From assembly GCF_001311175.1 (NCBI RefSeq), contig NZ_BBAI01000023.1, positions 1 through 36,863 on the forward strand: DNA of 36,863 bases, written 5' to 3'. The DNA is from Lacticaseibacillus pantheris DSM 15945 = JCM 12539 = NBRC 106106. Its GTDB lineage: Bacteria > Bacillota > Bacilli > Lactobacillales > Lactobacillaceae. This document shows positions 17,272 to 26,593 of the stretch, one piece after another (position 1 is the first letter of the stretch; each line of letters begins with the position of its first letter). The notes beneath the pieces are model-generated. The model worked only from the letters and a program-made list of their open reading frames with translations, searched no databases and was not told the DNA's origin. A program made the translations under genes and the position numbers.

Positions 17272-18219
17272 CTAACCGAGAACCGGTGCATTAACCGCAT
17301 ATTCAGGCTGCTTACCGGTCAGCACCTCGTCAATCATCCGCGCGGCGGTCAACGACATCGTGCGGTTGGCCTCCAGGGTGTTCGCCCCAATGTGCGGCGT
17401 CACCATCACGTTGGGTAGCGTCCACAACGGGTTATCGGCGGGCAGCGGCTCCTGTTCAAAGACATCGAGCGCCGCACCACCGAGCGTGTTGTCACGCAAA
17501 GCCGCGATGAGTGCCGGTTCGTCAACGATACTTCCGCGCGCAAGGTTCACCAGCCCCGCCCCGTCTGGCATCAGGCCGAATTCGTGCGCACCAACGCTGT
17601 GAATGGTGTCGGGCACCGCCGCCAGATGCAGACTAACATAGTTCGACTGCCGAAACAGGTCGTCCCAATCCACAAAGGTACCTTCATCGGTGGTCCGCGG
17701 ATGCCGGTCGTAGATCAGCACGCGCGCGCCGAGTCCCGTCAGCATCTTTGCCAACAGCTGGCCCACATGTCCAAAGCCGACGATACCGACCGTCGCGTCA
17801 CCAACCTCGTGGCCGAGCAATTCGTGCGCGGCCACCCATCCGTCTTGGCGGGTCTTCACCCGCGTCTGCGGAATCTGCCGGGCGAGCACCAGGATATCCA
17901 TCAGTGCGGCCTCCGCTACGGCCCGGGCGTTCGCACCCGGGGTGTTGGTGACCCAAACACCTTTTTGTGCGGCAAAGTCGACGTCGATGTTGTCGTAACC
18001 CACGCCGCGGCGGGCCAAAACTTTAAGGTTCGGCATCTGGTCATAAATGGCGTTAGAGAGCGGCTGACTAATCATCATCACACCCGCGGCGTCCGGCGCC
18101 AGCTTGAGGATTTCCTCCTCACTAGGGTCGTCCGCAGTAATTACTTCATAACCATGTTGCTCCAAGTAATGGTCAGTTAATGCGGCGGCCATTGTCGGTA
18201 CAATTACTTTTGTCTTCAA
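17272..18219 (-). CDS. D-isomer-specific 2-hydroxyacid dehydrogenase (SerA-like)
   Basis: A 315-residue NAD-dependent dehydrogenase. The Rossmann motif VGIVGFGHVG is at residues 144-153 with the NAD-selecting Asp171 (IYDRHP). The catalytic Arg228 (NLARGSIVD), Glu257 (DVFEQEP) and His276 (TPHIGAN) are present. The N-terminal block LKVLARRGVGYDNIDV is typical of phosphoglycerate-dehydrogenase-like members, but the ACT domain of full SerA is absent. The start appears to be TTG at 18219, preceded by GGTGAAATAA, a weak ribosome site, so expression may be low or coupled. It may reduce phosphohydroxypyruvate or another 2-keto acid. It lies downstream of arsC in the same direction. Confidence 0.85.
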   Translation of the reverse strand: MKTKVIVPTMAAALTDHYLEQHGYEVITADDPSEEEILKLAPDAAGVMMISQPLSNAIYDQMPNLKVLARRGVGYDNIDVDFAAQKGVWVTNTPGANARAVAEAALMDILVLARQIPQTRVKTRQDGWVAAHELLGHEVGDATVGIVGFGHVGQLLAKMLTGLGARVLIYDRHPRTTDEGTFVDWDDLFRQSNYVSLHLAAVPDTIHSVGAHEFGLMPDGAGLVNLARGSIVDEPALIAALRDNTLGGAALDVFEQEPLPADNPLWTLPNVMVTPHIGANTLEANRTMSLTAARMIDEVLTGKQPEYAVNAPVLG

Positions 18220-18240
18220 TTATTTCACCAGCCCCACGTT

Positions 18241-18348
18241 TTATTCGGCCGCACCGGACTGGACCGCCCGGTTGTGGCTGCGTATCTGCTCAAGATACCG
18301 CTGTGCTTGGCCGGCGTCAAATTCGCCTTCCGACTTTGCGCTTATTGT
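18241..18348 (-). other. Short open reading frame of unclear status
   Basis: Between arsC and the dehydrogenase gene the minus strand is open for about 35 codons, including EGEFDAGQAQRYLEQIRSHN, and ends in TAA at 18243-18241. The composition looks like real protein. No start codon is available in frame: a TGA precedes it directly. An ATG at the end of arsC (MNNKRKV) is in another frame. It may be a small gene with an undetected indel or chance. Confidence 0.25.
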
Positions 18349-18758
18349 TCATTCTCACGCGCCAACTGCTGCACACGTGCATCGATCTCGTCGCGCACGC
18401 TGCGAAAGACGGTCAGAATATCTTCCTCGCTGCCTGTTGCCGCAGCCGGATCCGTCAACGGCCAGTGACGCCGCTCCACACTGGGTGGCGTAACGGGACA
18501 ACGGTCGCGGGCATCACCGCACAAAGTAACGACCAGATCTGAGTTTGACAAGTACGTTGGGTCAATCAACTTTGAATGGTGTTGACTGATATCAATACCA
18601 ACCTCGGCCATCACGGCGACGGCACGCGGGTTAAGGCCGTGTACCTCCACGCCGGCGCTAGCTACACGCCACTGTGAGCCAAGATAATGCCGGGCAAAGC
18701 CCTCGGCCATTTGGCTGCGGCACGAATTCCCCGTGCATAAAAAGTATATTTGTGGCAT
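18342..18758 (-). CDS. arsC: Thioredoxin-coupled arsenate reductase / LMW phosphatase fold
   Basis: A 138-residue protein close in length to Bacillus ArsC (139). The phosphatase loop [15 protein letters not shown] gives Cys8, Cys13, Arg14 and Ser15; the redox pair is Cys80 and Cys87 in [11 protein letters not shown]. These three Cys positions define the thioredoxin-type arsenate reductase, which reduces arsenate to arsenite by a Cys relay. The start at 18758 follows GGGGCTCGCA; an in-frame ATG four codons earlier is possible. No arsenite pump or ArsR repressor is nearby. It follows the HTH/DUF3278 pair by 16 bases and may share their transcript. Confidence 0.9.
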   Translation of the reverse strand: MPQIYFLCTGNSCRSQMAEGFARHYLGSQWRVASAGVEVHGLNPRAVAVMAEVGIDISQHHSKLIDPTYLSNSDLVVTLCGDARDRCPVTPPSVERRHWPLTDPAAATGSEEDILTVFRSVRDEIDARVQQLARENEQ

Positions 18759-18774
18759 TGCGAGCCCCATCAAT

Positions 18775-19320
18775 TTAATCGGAATTCTTGACAACACGAA
18801 TACGCCTACGTTCAAAAGCATACATAAACAGGCCCAGCAATAACGCAAACCTTAGCGCCGAATATACCTCAGACCACGAAAACAACAGTCGCCAAAAGTT
18901 ACCCTGCTCATAATCAATTGCGCTATTCAACAGCCATTCGGTCACAAAAATCGTGGGAGCCAACCAAAGCCATCGATGACGCAGCCGACGCAACACCATT
19001 GGCCGCTCCTCCGGTGTCACTTCATTCCAAAATATCCCAGAACGACTCAAAGGAATCAAAACACCAAAAATGGTGATTGCGAACAAACCCACAATCTGTA
19101 CGGCTAGGGCAATATAGAATAACAACTCAAAGCTAGTGGTTTGACTGCGCACAGCCCACAGCGATAATACCAACCCGCTCAGTAGATCGTACACAAACAT
19201 AAAGGCAAGCGCGCGAAGGGATAACCGCCCCACTTCCGCGCGCATATGCTCGTCAACCACACCAGGAACATCATAAAACCATTTAATTAGACGGTCATCC
19301 CAGCTAATCTTTCTCCTCAT
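18775..19320 (-). CDS. DUF3278-like membrane protein
   Basis: A 181-residue membrane protein with about four hydrophobic segments ([73 protein letters not shown]). The conserved-looking loop [19 protein letters not shown] and the gene position resemble DUF3278 proteins, which are usually encoded right after a small HTH repressor. The ATG at 19320 lies inside the end of the HTH gene with GGGGT upstream, so the two overlap by 17 bases and are likely co-translated. Role unknown; such pairs are thought to sense membrane state. Confidence 0.7.
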   Translation of the reverse strand: MRRKISWDDRLIKWFYDVPGVVDEHMRAEVGRLSLRALAFMFVYDLLSGLVLSLWAVRSQTTSFELLFYIALAVQIVGLFAITIFGVLIPLSRSGIFWNEVTPEERPMVLRRLRHRWLWLAPTIFVTEWLLNSAIDYEQGNFWRLLFSWSEVYSALRFALLLGLFMYAFERRRIRVVKNSD

Positions 19321-19510
19321 CTTGACCCCTCCAGAATAAAGTATTCAAATCAGTCCCCAACGCCCTCGCAAGTCGCAAGCACAAATCTAGAGACGGATTG
19401 TATTTATCGTTTTCGATTAAATTAACCGTTTGCCGGGCCACACCAATCTGTTCGGCCAAAGCCAGTTGCGAAAGGTGTCGCGCCCGCCGATATTCCCGCA
19501 CTTGATTCAT
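19304..19510 (-). CDS. Small XRE-type HTH regulator
   Basis: A 68-residue Cro/CI-type DNA-binding protein that is essentially one helix-turn-helix domain (REYRRARHLSQLALAEQIGVARQTVNLIENDKYNPSLDLCLRLARALG), of the group with RQTVNLIE followed by NPSL typical of autoregulated membrane-protein partners. The start at 19510 is chosen because GGTGAGG sits six bases upstream; ATG at 19516 and GTG at 19522 overlap that site. It overlaps the DUF3278-like gene. Two copies of a palindrome flank its promoter (19528-19591), strongly suggesting autorepression. Confidence 0.88.
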   Translation of the reverse strand: MNQVREYRRARHLSQLALAEQIGVARQTVNLIENDKYNPSLDLCLRLARALGTDLNTLFWRGQDEEKD

Positions 19511-19527
19511 ATCCATCCTCACCTATA

Positions 19528-19591
19528 TGTCATTTATATCTGACACTATCAATTTAGAACGGATTGGTAATTTTGTCAACTATAAATGACA
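19528..19591 (-). promoter_or_regulatory. HTH promoter with twin TGTCA-N8-TGACA operators
   Basis: TGTCA-N8-TGACA occurs at 19528-19545 and again at 19574-19591, centres 46 bp apart. On the minus strand the -35 TTGACA (19579-19574) is inside the upstream copy. It is followed after 17 bases by a -10-like TAAATT (19556-19551), and the downstream copy covers the expected start point. A longer match, TATGTCATTTATA, is shared in inverted orientation. Confidence 0.75.
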
Positions 19592-19696
19592 TATTATCAA
19601 AAAAAACTCATAGCTGATACCTGATGAAAATGACTCAAGCCCAACGGTATGCCCAACCGCCTCACCTCCACCAACCGCCATAGCAACCCACACCAA

Positions 19697-19727
19697 AACG
19701 GGCACCCTCAATTCGACGGTGCCCGTT
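19697..19727 (-). terminator. Terminator at the end of the pilus gene row
   Basis: AACGGGCACC pairs with GGTGCCCGTT; on the minus strand it is followed by TTTTGG. It lies 18 bases past the stop of the small CnaB-type protein gene. Confidence 0.75.
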
Positions 19728-19744
19728 CTGAAACAATTATCTAG

Positions 19745-20395
19745 TTAATATGCACGTCGCCGCCGCACGCCGGCGCTAACCGCGACGACAATCATCAAAC
19801 CCGCCATAGTAGCCAGCACACCCAGCCCCTGCAGTCGGTACTGGCCGCCAGTTTGGAGGATGTGGTCCCCCGAATGGCGAACCGAACCGTTGCCGACGGG
19901 TTCAAAGGTGTTCGGTAACCGGTGGGTCCCGTTCGGCTCGCTAGGTACGGTACCATTCAACCCCGACTTGGGTGTGTACGTGTAAGCAGTGTGATCGGCG
20001 TTGAAGACTAACGCTACTGGCGCCGCGGCTTTGGTTACACCTGCACCGGCGAGCTCCTGCACGAGGTAGGTGGCATTCAAAGCCAGCCCCGTTTCGTGTG
20101 CCAGCCCGTCGGCGTCGGTGACCAGCATCACGCTCATTGCGTTGGCGCCAGTTACCGACCGGTACGTGCTGGAATTCTGCGCATCAATCGGTTCGCCGCC
20201 CGCCGCTTCAATTAGCGTGACCTGATAACGGGCACCCGCTAACGGTACTGTCTGCTGGGTGACGCCCTCACTTGGCGCAGAAACCCGCTTACTGACGGTC
20301 AAAGTTGCAGTGTCACTCGTCGCGTGTACTGCGCGCGGCTGCGACCATGCCACTAAGCCCACCAGTGCAGCAATGATTAACACCAGCTTTTTCAA
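19745..20395 (-). CDS. Small CnaB/SpaA-type surface protein, ILQTG sorting signal
   Basis: A 216-residue secreted protein. A signal peptide (KKLVLIIAALVGLVAW, cleavage near VHA-TS) is followed by one CnaB/SpaA-like beta domain (ATLTVSKRVSAP, ARYQVTLIE, ATYLVQELAGAG as an E-box-like strand). The C-terminus has a hydrophobic segment and RRRRAY tail preceded by ILQTGG, where a sortase motif would be; the Pro of LPxTG is missing. The nucleotide sequence reads through cleanly, so this is not an obvious error. The start is TTG at 20395 with GGAGGGAG upstream. It is the last gene of the minus-strand row and is likely a minor or basal pilin. Confidence 0.75.
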   Translation of the reverse strand: MKKLVLIIAALVGLVAWSQPRAVHATSDTATLTVSKRVSAPSEGVTQQTVPLAGARYQVTLIEAAGGEPIDAQNSSTYRSVTGANAMSVMLVTDADGLAHETGLALNATYLVQELAGAGVTKAAAPVALVFNADHTAYTYTPKSGLNGTVPSEPNGTHRLPNTFEPVGNGSVRHSGDHILQTGGQYRLQGLGVLATMAGLMIVVAVSAGVRRRRAY

Positions 20396-20449
20396 ACGTC
20401 TCCCTCCCTTCGTCCAACAATACTACCCCTTCATTCTTCAACCTAAGCA

Positions 20450-22615
20450 TTAGACGCGGCGCCGTACGACCATGCCGGTTGTACCCAGAACAACCGCGAG
20501 CACGCCCGCAACCACGGTGAGGAACGTGCCGTGACCACCAGCATGAGGATACTGATTGATTAAGTCAGCGTCGTTTTGCTCGTCCACAACGAACGTAACC
20601 TCAACATCGGCACCGTCAATCTTGGCGGTGGCAGTATCCACCGACGCATCATAGCCACCCGGTAAGGTACCCAAAGATGCGGTGTAATCGCCACCGGTAG
20701 AGTTCATCGCCAGCGTCACGGTCCCGTCAGCGCCGGTATTACCACTCATAACTTTGCTACCGTCACTACCCGTGACTGTCACGGGTACATCGGCCAACGT
20801 CATGGCCTGACCCTGACTATTCACAATCTTGGCGATGATGTCGTAGGCAAAGCGGAAGGTTTCGACCCGGTCCGCCGCCGTTGACGGTGGAGTGTAAGTC
20901 TCAGTGGCAGTGCCCACGCCGGCAACGTTCGCCTTGTCGTGCTTCTCGCCACGCCATGGACCATACTGGCTAGCATTAAGCTGAAACTGTGGTAAAACAA
21001 CTTTACCCGTCCAACCAGAGCCAAAAGTAATCGACTTCAACTGTGACTGCAGTGTACTACTACTGTACACGTAAGTCGGGAATACCTTATCACTCGCGCC
21101 GTATGCACCACTGATAGTCCAGCCGGACAGATCAAGTTTGGTTAAAGCGTTATCGCCCCAGAAGATGTTAGTAATGTTAGTTTTACCATTCGCCAGCAGC
21201 TGCCATTTGGACACGGGCAGGTCCGTAACGCTCGACATACCCTGGAACATACTGGTCAGATTAACAGCATTACCTAAGGTCCAACCGTCAATACCGGGTA
21301 ATGACGTCAACTTGGCGTCGCCATAGAACATAAAGCCCAGCTCAGTCGCACTAGTCGGCTGCCAGCCCGAAATATCTAGGCTGGTCAACCCCGTCATTGC
21401 TCTGAACATCTGACTAAAGTCGTCACCTTTGGCCACATTCCAGTTGCTCAGGTCCAGACTCGTAATTGCCGTATCATTCCAAAAGACATCCGCAAAATTG
21501 GTAACTGCGGAAGTATCCCAATTTAACCGCCCGCCAAAAGTCAGCTTCGAATCATTTTGGAACATTCCTTGTATATTGGTATTACTTTGCATCTTCCAGT
21601 TGAGCACGGAATCAATGTTGGTGAGCGCACTCATGTTCCCAAAAGCATACGAGGTATCGGTAACCTTGCTGGTATTCCAACCACTTAAATCCGGCATCGT
21701 TGACAACGAGCTATCCATGTAGAACAGCGAGGCCATGCTAGTGACCTTGCTAGTATTCCAATTCTGAATCCCGTCAACGGAGGTCAAATTCGGTTGATCC
21801 TCAAAGGTCCATTGCATTGAAGTCACGTTACTTGTATCCCAATTACTCGTCCCCTCGATTGTCGTGAGCAAGGCATTCGTGTTGGTAGAACTCGTCGTGT
21901 TGGAACTATGCGATGAGAACAAGTAGTCCATCGTGGTCATGCGGGAAACATCGACGTTGCTAAGCCCCGTAATCTTCTGCAGGTTGGTGAATCTTTGGAA
22001 TAGGCCTAACGACTTATCGATGAAGACTGTGGGTCCCTCAAAGCTGACGGCATTAACATCGGTCAATTTGAACCCCGACGATCCGGACGCCGCGTAAATA
22101 CTGTTGGCTAGTGCGGTTGTGGGAGCCGTTCCGGAAACGTGGAGGGTCCCGGCGGAGTCCAGATATGCCTGCGCCCCACCCATGGCCGTCGCCCCCGCGG
22201 GATTTGTCAGCGAGGTATAAATGTACCACGTCGCTTTCTTGCTCGAAGCGTTATAAGCGCTTTGATTGAACGTTGACGCCGCGTGAACAGATTGTGTTGG
22301 TGTCGATGCAGTAGCCGTCGCTAATCCCACGCCCAGCAAAAATGCTGGGAGTATTAACAAGACTAGCCCGCGTTTAGAAACGCGATTGCCGTGATTACCC
22401 ACCTGGGCCATCCACACGGTGAAAGCCGTAATCCAGCCGACCACAATGGTCAACAGCCATTTCAGTGGATTGACTAATAACGATTCAGCCTGATCAACGT
22501 CGGTTCCCACTGGCTTTGAGTCGCGGGTCGGGCTAGTCAGCACGGACTCCGGAAGTGCACGGCGCATAATGATGAGGCGCATTTGTGCAAACGCCGCAGT
22601 GCCCCATATTTTCAT
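20450..22615 (-). CDS. BspA-like (DUF285) surface adhesin, YPHAG sorting signal
   Basis: A 721-residue surface protein. About ten DUF285/BspA leucine-rich-like repeats run from roughly residue 190 to 480 (NWDTSNVTSMQWTF, GWNTSKVTDTSYAF, NWNVAKGDDFSQMF, GWTLGNAVNLTSMF). A CnaB/prealbumin-like domain follows (PVTVTGSDGSKVMSGNTGADG), then a C-terminal signal YPHAGGHG, a hydrophobic helix and RRRV. The N-terminus is unusual: about 110 residues with two hydrophobic segments (about 53-70 and 82-104) before the Ala-rich cleavage region. The start at 22615 has GGGGG seven bases upstream. It is probably the pilus tip or an associated adhesin, as DUF285 proteins often are. Confidence 0.85.
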   Translation of the reverse strand: MKIWGTAAFAQMRLIIMRRALPESVLTSPTRDSKPVGTDVDQAESLLVNPLKWLLTIVVGWITAFTVWMAQVGNHGNRVSKRGLVLLILPAFLLGVGLATATASTPTQSVHAASTFNQSAYNASSKKATWYIYTSLTNPAGATAMGGAQAYLDSAGTLHVSGTAPTTALANSIYAASGSSGFKLTDVNAVSFEGPTVFIDKSLGLFQRFTNLQKITGLSNVDVSRMTTMDYLFSSHSSNTTSSTNTNALLTTIEGTSNWDTSNVTSMQWTFEDQPNLTSVDGIQNWNTSKVTSMASLFYMDSSLSTMPDLSGWNTSKVTDTSYAFGNMSALTNIDSVLNWKMQSNTNIQGMFQNDSKLTFGGRLNWDTSAVTNFADVFWNDTAITSLDLSNWNVAKGDDFSQMFRAMTGLTSLDISGWQPTSATELGFMFYGDAKLTSLPGIDGWTLGNAVNLTSMFQGMSSVTDLPVSKWQLLANGKTNITNIFWGDNALTKLDLSGWTISGAYGASDKVFPTYVYSSSTLQSQLKSITFGSGWTGKVVLPQFQLNASQYGPWRGEKHDKANVAGVGTATETYTPPSTAADRVETFRFAYDIIAKIVNSQGQAMTLADVPVTVTGSDGSKVMSGNTGADGTVTLAMNSTGGDYTASLGTLPGGYDASVDTATAKIDGADVEVTFVVDEQNDADLINQYPHAGGHGTFLTVVAGVLAVVLGTTGMVVRRRV

Positions 22616-22645
22616 TGTCGTGCCCCCTTTCTCAAATTGCCAAGA

Positions 22646-22676
22646 AACGGACGTGGGCATACGCCACACGCCCGTT
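22646..22676 (-). terminator. Attenuator-like hairpin inside the pilus row
   Basis: AACGG-R-CGTG-GG arms pair across CGTATG in the 85-base gap between pilin 2 and the adhesin gene. On the minus strand it is followed by TTCTTGG, so it may lower, not abolish, downstream expression. Confidence 0.5.
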
Positions 22677-22700
22677 AATCATTGACGTTATCCGCGGTAA

Positions 22701-24335
22701 CTATGCGTTACGCTGACGACGCTTCATGACGTATACACCGGCACCACCCGCAACAATCAGTGCGGTAGTGAAGGCGTACAGCACGATCCGTGCCTGGGAA
22801 CCAGTCAGTGGCAGGTTTGGCATAATGTTGTCGTTATCGACAACCGTTGCGTCAGACTTCGTGTCCTGAGTGGCAGTAACTTCGTGAACCTTCTGTTCAA
22901 CATCGTAACCAGCAGGTGCGTCAGTTTCGACCAGGTAGTACTTCTGTTCGTGGCTCGTCTTGTCGACTTGCAGACCAGTAAATTCAGCCTTACCAGAGTC
23001 ATCAGTCTTGGCGGTCACAACGTTACCATCTTTGTCGGTAACAGGGTTAGTGCCCTTTTCGGCATCTTCCTTAGTTGGGTAAAGCGTGAAGACGGCGTTA
23101 GCCAGTGGCTTGTTGTCCTGGTCGGTCTTGTCGACGTCAACGTTACCAAAGTAAACGGTTGGCGTAGGCGTGTTGTCGTCGCCATCACCACCAGGAGTGG
23201 TTGTCTGGTGGGATTCAGTATTAGGGGTAATCGTACCCTTGTAGTAAGTATCAAAGGTGTTAATGATCTTAGCATCGGAGTCGGCGTTGACCGTCGTGTC
23301 CAAAGTAGCAACTAACTTACTGTCAGAAGAGGCGGCGGCAAACTTCTTAATCCCCGCATCCGTCAATTCAACGGTTACGGTCGTCTTACCATCAGCCTTG
23401 GTTGTGGTTACCGTGTAGTCAGTATCCTTGGTCAAGGCGGTATCAGTCATACCAGACTGGTCGTTAGGCGAACTAATCACCACTTTGGAAACATCCTTAT
23501 AGGTCATCAAGTTGTCGTCCAGGACATCGACTAACTTCAATTCGTTCGCGTATGTCTTGTAGACGGTCGTGTCGGTGGTAGTCTTGCTGCCATCAGCGTT
23601 AGTGACGGTTTCGGACGTGTTACCAGCAGTTTCCACACCAGTGTCATGAATATCGGAAGGACGGTTGATGGTCATGTTCCAGCTGACGTCCGTACCAGTC
23701 TTCACACTATCCTCAGTCGTCCCATCTTTGAAAGTCTTAGTTGGGTTCAGCTTCATGCTGTCCTCATCAACCTGGTTCTTAGGGTAGATGTTAACGTCGT
23801 ATTCCAATGACTTGTCGCCAGTCGTTGCGTCCTTGTGCGTCATTGGCACGTGAACGATGAATGGCTTAGCAGCTTCCTTAACGGCAGCACTAGCCTGCTC
23901 AGTGACCAGGTAGTAGCCGTCGGCGGAAGTGCCAGTACCAAGGGCAGCCGTAACGGTACCATCAGCGGCAGTTGTTACGGTCTGTTCAGTAAAACTGGAA
24001 TCAACCGTGTAGGTACTTGAATCGTTGCCATCAAAGGTCTTGCCAGCGACGTGACTAACCTTCTGGATGGTAAAACTAATACCACCCAGTGGCTTAGCGT
24101 CATCAGGAACCGTTGTGCTTGGTTCCTCGTCGCTACCAGTGGCTGGAGTACCAGTGTACTTATGTAGCGTAATGCTACGGGCTGACGTGTCGTCGGAGAC
24201 GAGCGCGGAGCTACTTGAAGCAGCTGATACAGTGGCTGCATAGTGGTTGCTGATTAGCGGAGCACTAGCGGCACCCAAAGCACCGAGGGCTAACCCGCAG
24301 ACCCCAACAATGTGGACAATCTTCGTTTTGTTCAT
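22701..24335 (-). CDS. SpaA-type backbone pilin 2 (LPLTG)
   Basis: A 544-residue pilin, uninterrupted. It has a signal peptide (residues 1 to about 38, cut near VSA-AS), a D1 domain starting SARSITLHKY, and the pilin motif YDVNIYPKNQV with the polymerising Lys186. Two further isopeptide-type domains follow. The last has FTLYPTKEDA and the E-box YYLVETDAPAGYDV. The C-terminus is NLPLTGSQ, a hydrophobic helix and KRRQRNA. Class C sortases join such subunits through the YPK Lys and LPxTG Thr. The start at 24335 has GGAGGAG upstream. Its own control region with a repeated motif lies at 24448-24472. It is paralogous to pilin 1. Confidence 0.92.
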   Translation of the reverse strand: MNKTKIVHIVGVCGLALGALGAASAPLISNHYAATVSAASSSSALVSDDTSARSITLHKYTGTPATGSDEEPSTTVPDDAKPLGGISFTIQKVSHVAGKTFDGNDSSTYTVDSSFTEQTVTTAADGTVTAALGTGTSADGYYLVTEQASAAVKEAAKPFIVHVPMTHKDATTGDKSLEYDVNIYPKNQVDEDSMKLNPTKTFKDGTTEDSVKTGTDVSWNMTINRPSDIHDTGVETAGNTSETVTNADGSKTTTDTTVYKTYANELKLVDVLDDNLMTYKDVSKVVISSPNDQSGMTDTALTKDTDYTVTTTKADGKTTVTVELTDAGIKKFAAASSDSKLVATLDTTVNADSDAKIINTFDTYYKGTITPNTESHQTTTPGGDGDDNTPTPTVYFGNVDVDKTDQDNKPLANAVFTLYPTKEDAEKGTNPVTDKDGNVVTAKTDDSGKAEFTGLQVDKTSHEQKYYLVETDAPAGYDVEQKVHEVTATQDTKSDATVVDNDNIMPNLPLTGSQARIVLYAFTTALIVAGGAGVYVMKRRQRNA

Positions 24336-24447
24336 AATGAATCTCCTCCATAAATGTGAGTAACATTTTGCTAGGTGACACCCCCCTGACACCTAACACT
24401 ATGGTCAAAGTCTAGCACCCACTACTTGCCTGGTGTGGAAAGCGGAC

Positions 24448-24472
24448 GGTTCTGACCAGGACACTTCTGACC
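24448..24472 (-). promoter_or_regulatory. Direct repeat of the GGTCAGAA motif upstream of pilin 2
   Basis: On the minus strand GGTCAGAAGTG (24472-24462) and GGTCAGAACCG (24457-24447) are direct repeats with a 15-bp period. A -10-like TAGACT lies about 30 bases downstream. The rest of the 426-nt gap (24336-24761) shows only short hairpins and no gene. Confidence 0.5.
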
Positions 24473-24714
24473 CGTAAAATTCACATGGATTTCACAAAGT
24501 CTTCATAAGGTCGCTACGGGCATTATGACCCATCATCAACTAGGTTCATTAATCGAGTGATCCCGGCAAGGTATCAACCACTGCCAACCCAGCTAACACC
24601 TAGACATATACTCGCGCCAAGCAGCACTAAATGAGTTCCATTCCACGCCCTCTACTAATTGAAAACAGCACGGAGGATTTTGAAAACCGTGTTACTTTCC
24701 CCAATAGCCACAAA

Positions 24715-24745
24715 GGAGCACTAGTGATCAACTCACCGGTGCTCC
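24715..24745 (-). terminator. Hairpin after pilin 1
   Basis: GGAGCAC (24715-24721) pairs with GTGCTCC (24739-24745) and GTGA with TCAC inside. It lies 17 bases past the pilin 1 stop. The following minus-strand tract is only TTTG, so termination may be partial. Confidence 0.55.
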
Positions 24746-24761
24746 ACTAATTACGTTCAGT

Positions 24762-26401
24762 TTATGCCGCGTGCCGTCGCTTAGCGAGAACCACGCCGGC
24801 CCCACCGATAATGATGAGCAACCCGGCCATTCCGTAAAGCAACAACTGACCGTTCTTCCCGGTTAGCGGCAGATTAGGAAACGCGTTATCGTGATCCTTG
24901 ACCGTTGCGTCCACGCTCGTGTCGCGCTTAGCGGTGACCTTGAACACGCCACCGTTGAGGTCGTACCCCACGGGCGCGTCGGATTCAACCGCGTAGTAGT
25001 CTTGCTGCTGCGTGGTTGGATCAACGTATAGGCCGACGAACTGCGCGACTCCATCACTACCGGAAATGGCCGTCATTACCTTGCCGTTACCGTCCTTAAC
25101 CGGGTTGGAACCCGCCTTGGCGTCTGCCTCCGTTTTGTACAGCGTAAACGTCGCGTTGGCCACGTGATTACCGTCCTCATCCGTCTTCTGAATATCGACG
25201 TTACCCGTGTAGACCACGGGCGCGCTGGTATCCGCACTCGTCGGCTTAGTCGGCTTCATCTCGTCCGTGGCGCCGTCCGTGAGCGGCTTGCTGGTACCCG
25301 AGTGTTCGTGGATGACCTGCGTTGTCGCCGTACCTTTATAGTAGGTATCGAACGTGTTCACAATCTTGCCCGTGGTGTCCGCCGTGATGGTGGTCGCCAC
25401 CGGAATGACCAGCTTGGTGCCCTCCGGCTGGGCCGCAAACTTCTTAATACCAGCAGCGGTGAGGGCAAAGACGGCCACGCTATAGTCGCCATCGACCTTC
25501 AGCTTACCAGCCGGTGCTTCCGAATCGTCGTAATCGGTGGTTTCCAGCTTCGTCTTGGTGCCATCCGGAGCCAGCATGTAAATGTAGCTGTAGCCGCCGT
25601 AAGTCAGGTTCTTCGTGATTAGTGGGTCCGACAGAATGAGCTTGCTGGCGTACGTCGTCTTGCCGCTATCGTCCGTCGTCTGGATGTCAGCTGGCCGGGT
25701 CACCACGAGGTCCCACACAATCATGCCACCCTGCATCGTGGAGGTCGCGCTGACCTCGGGGGCCTCCCCATCGGCGGCGCTGCTGCCTGGGCATCCTGGA
25801 CGAACTTCTCCGGGTTCAGCGCAACGGCGTCGTCATCGACCTTGTTCTTCGGGTACACGTTCACGTCGTACAGCAAAGTCATGTCGCCAGTGCTGGCGTT
25901 CTTGGTCGTTTGCGGCAGGTGGATGATGAACGGCGCTGCGGCGGTGGCGACCAACTTGCTGGCCTTCTCAACCACCAGGTAGTAACCATCTGCAGCTTTG
26001 CCGATTCCCACGTTGGCTACGGCCTTACCGTCAGCGTCGGACGTAACCGCCATGGCGGTGAAGCTCGTGTCTACGGTATACGTGGAGCTGTCGGCGGCCG
26101 AGAGTGTCTTGCCCGACACCTTCTCAACCTTAGTCACGGCGAACTTGATTCCCTGCAAAGGCTTGCTGTCACTCGGGACCTTGCTAGCGTCCGCCGTGGT
26201 CCCGGTCAGCTTGTCCGTGCTGGGCGTCGCGCTTTCCGTGTATTTATGTAACGTGATGGTGCGCGCCGAGGTGTTATCTTCAGCCGTTGCGGCAGCCACC
26301 GGCGTGCTAGGAATGGCCCGAACCGCCGTCATGACGCCCGCCAGGCACCCCAGCACTAGTCCGAGTACCAACAACCCGTGGATGAACTTTGTTTTCTTCA
26401 T
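24762..26401 (-). CDS. SpaA-type backbone pilin 1 (LPLTG), one frameshift
   Basis: A pilin of about 546 residues once repaired, nearly the same length and layout as pilin 2. It has a signal peptide with cleavage near residue 40, SARTITLHKY, the pilin motif YDVNVYPKNKV (Lys185), a middle domain with IVNTFDTYYKGT shared with pilin 2, the E-box YYAVESDAPVGYDL, and NLPLTGKNG with a membrane helix and KRRHAA. The frame is broken near 25779; one added G gives AAAADGEAPEVSATST and joins both halves. The start at 26401 has GAGGGA upstream. It diverges from the sortase pair and has a long dyad operator upstream. Confidence 0.88.
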
Positions 26402-26462
26402 GACATCAAATCCCTCGTTATACCCGACTTTTCTACATAGCATTAATGTAGCATGCCCATTA

Positions 26463-26525
26463 GTACACGAATGGTGACCGGTCAGAAGTGGCCCGGTCAC
26501 TTCTGACCACCCACTATTCGTGTAC
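26463..26525. promoter_or_regulatory. 63-nt nested dyad between pilin 1 and sortase genes
   Basis: GTACACGAAT (26463-26472) pairs with ATTCGTGTAC (26516-26525), and inside it GGTCAGAAGTG (26480-26490) pairs with CACTTCTGACC (26498-26508). All are perfect. It lies 62 bases before the pilin 1 start and is the best candidate operator of the pilus island. Confidence 0.65.
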
Positions 26526-26593
26526 AAGTGCGTACCCTCAACAATCCGCGCCGTACCGGCATTATGTACGGATACGGGCTTAAGCCGCGTGCC

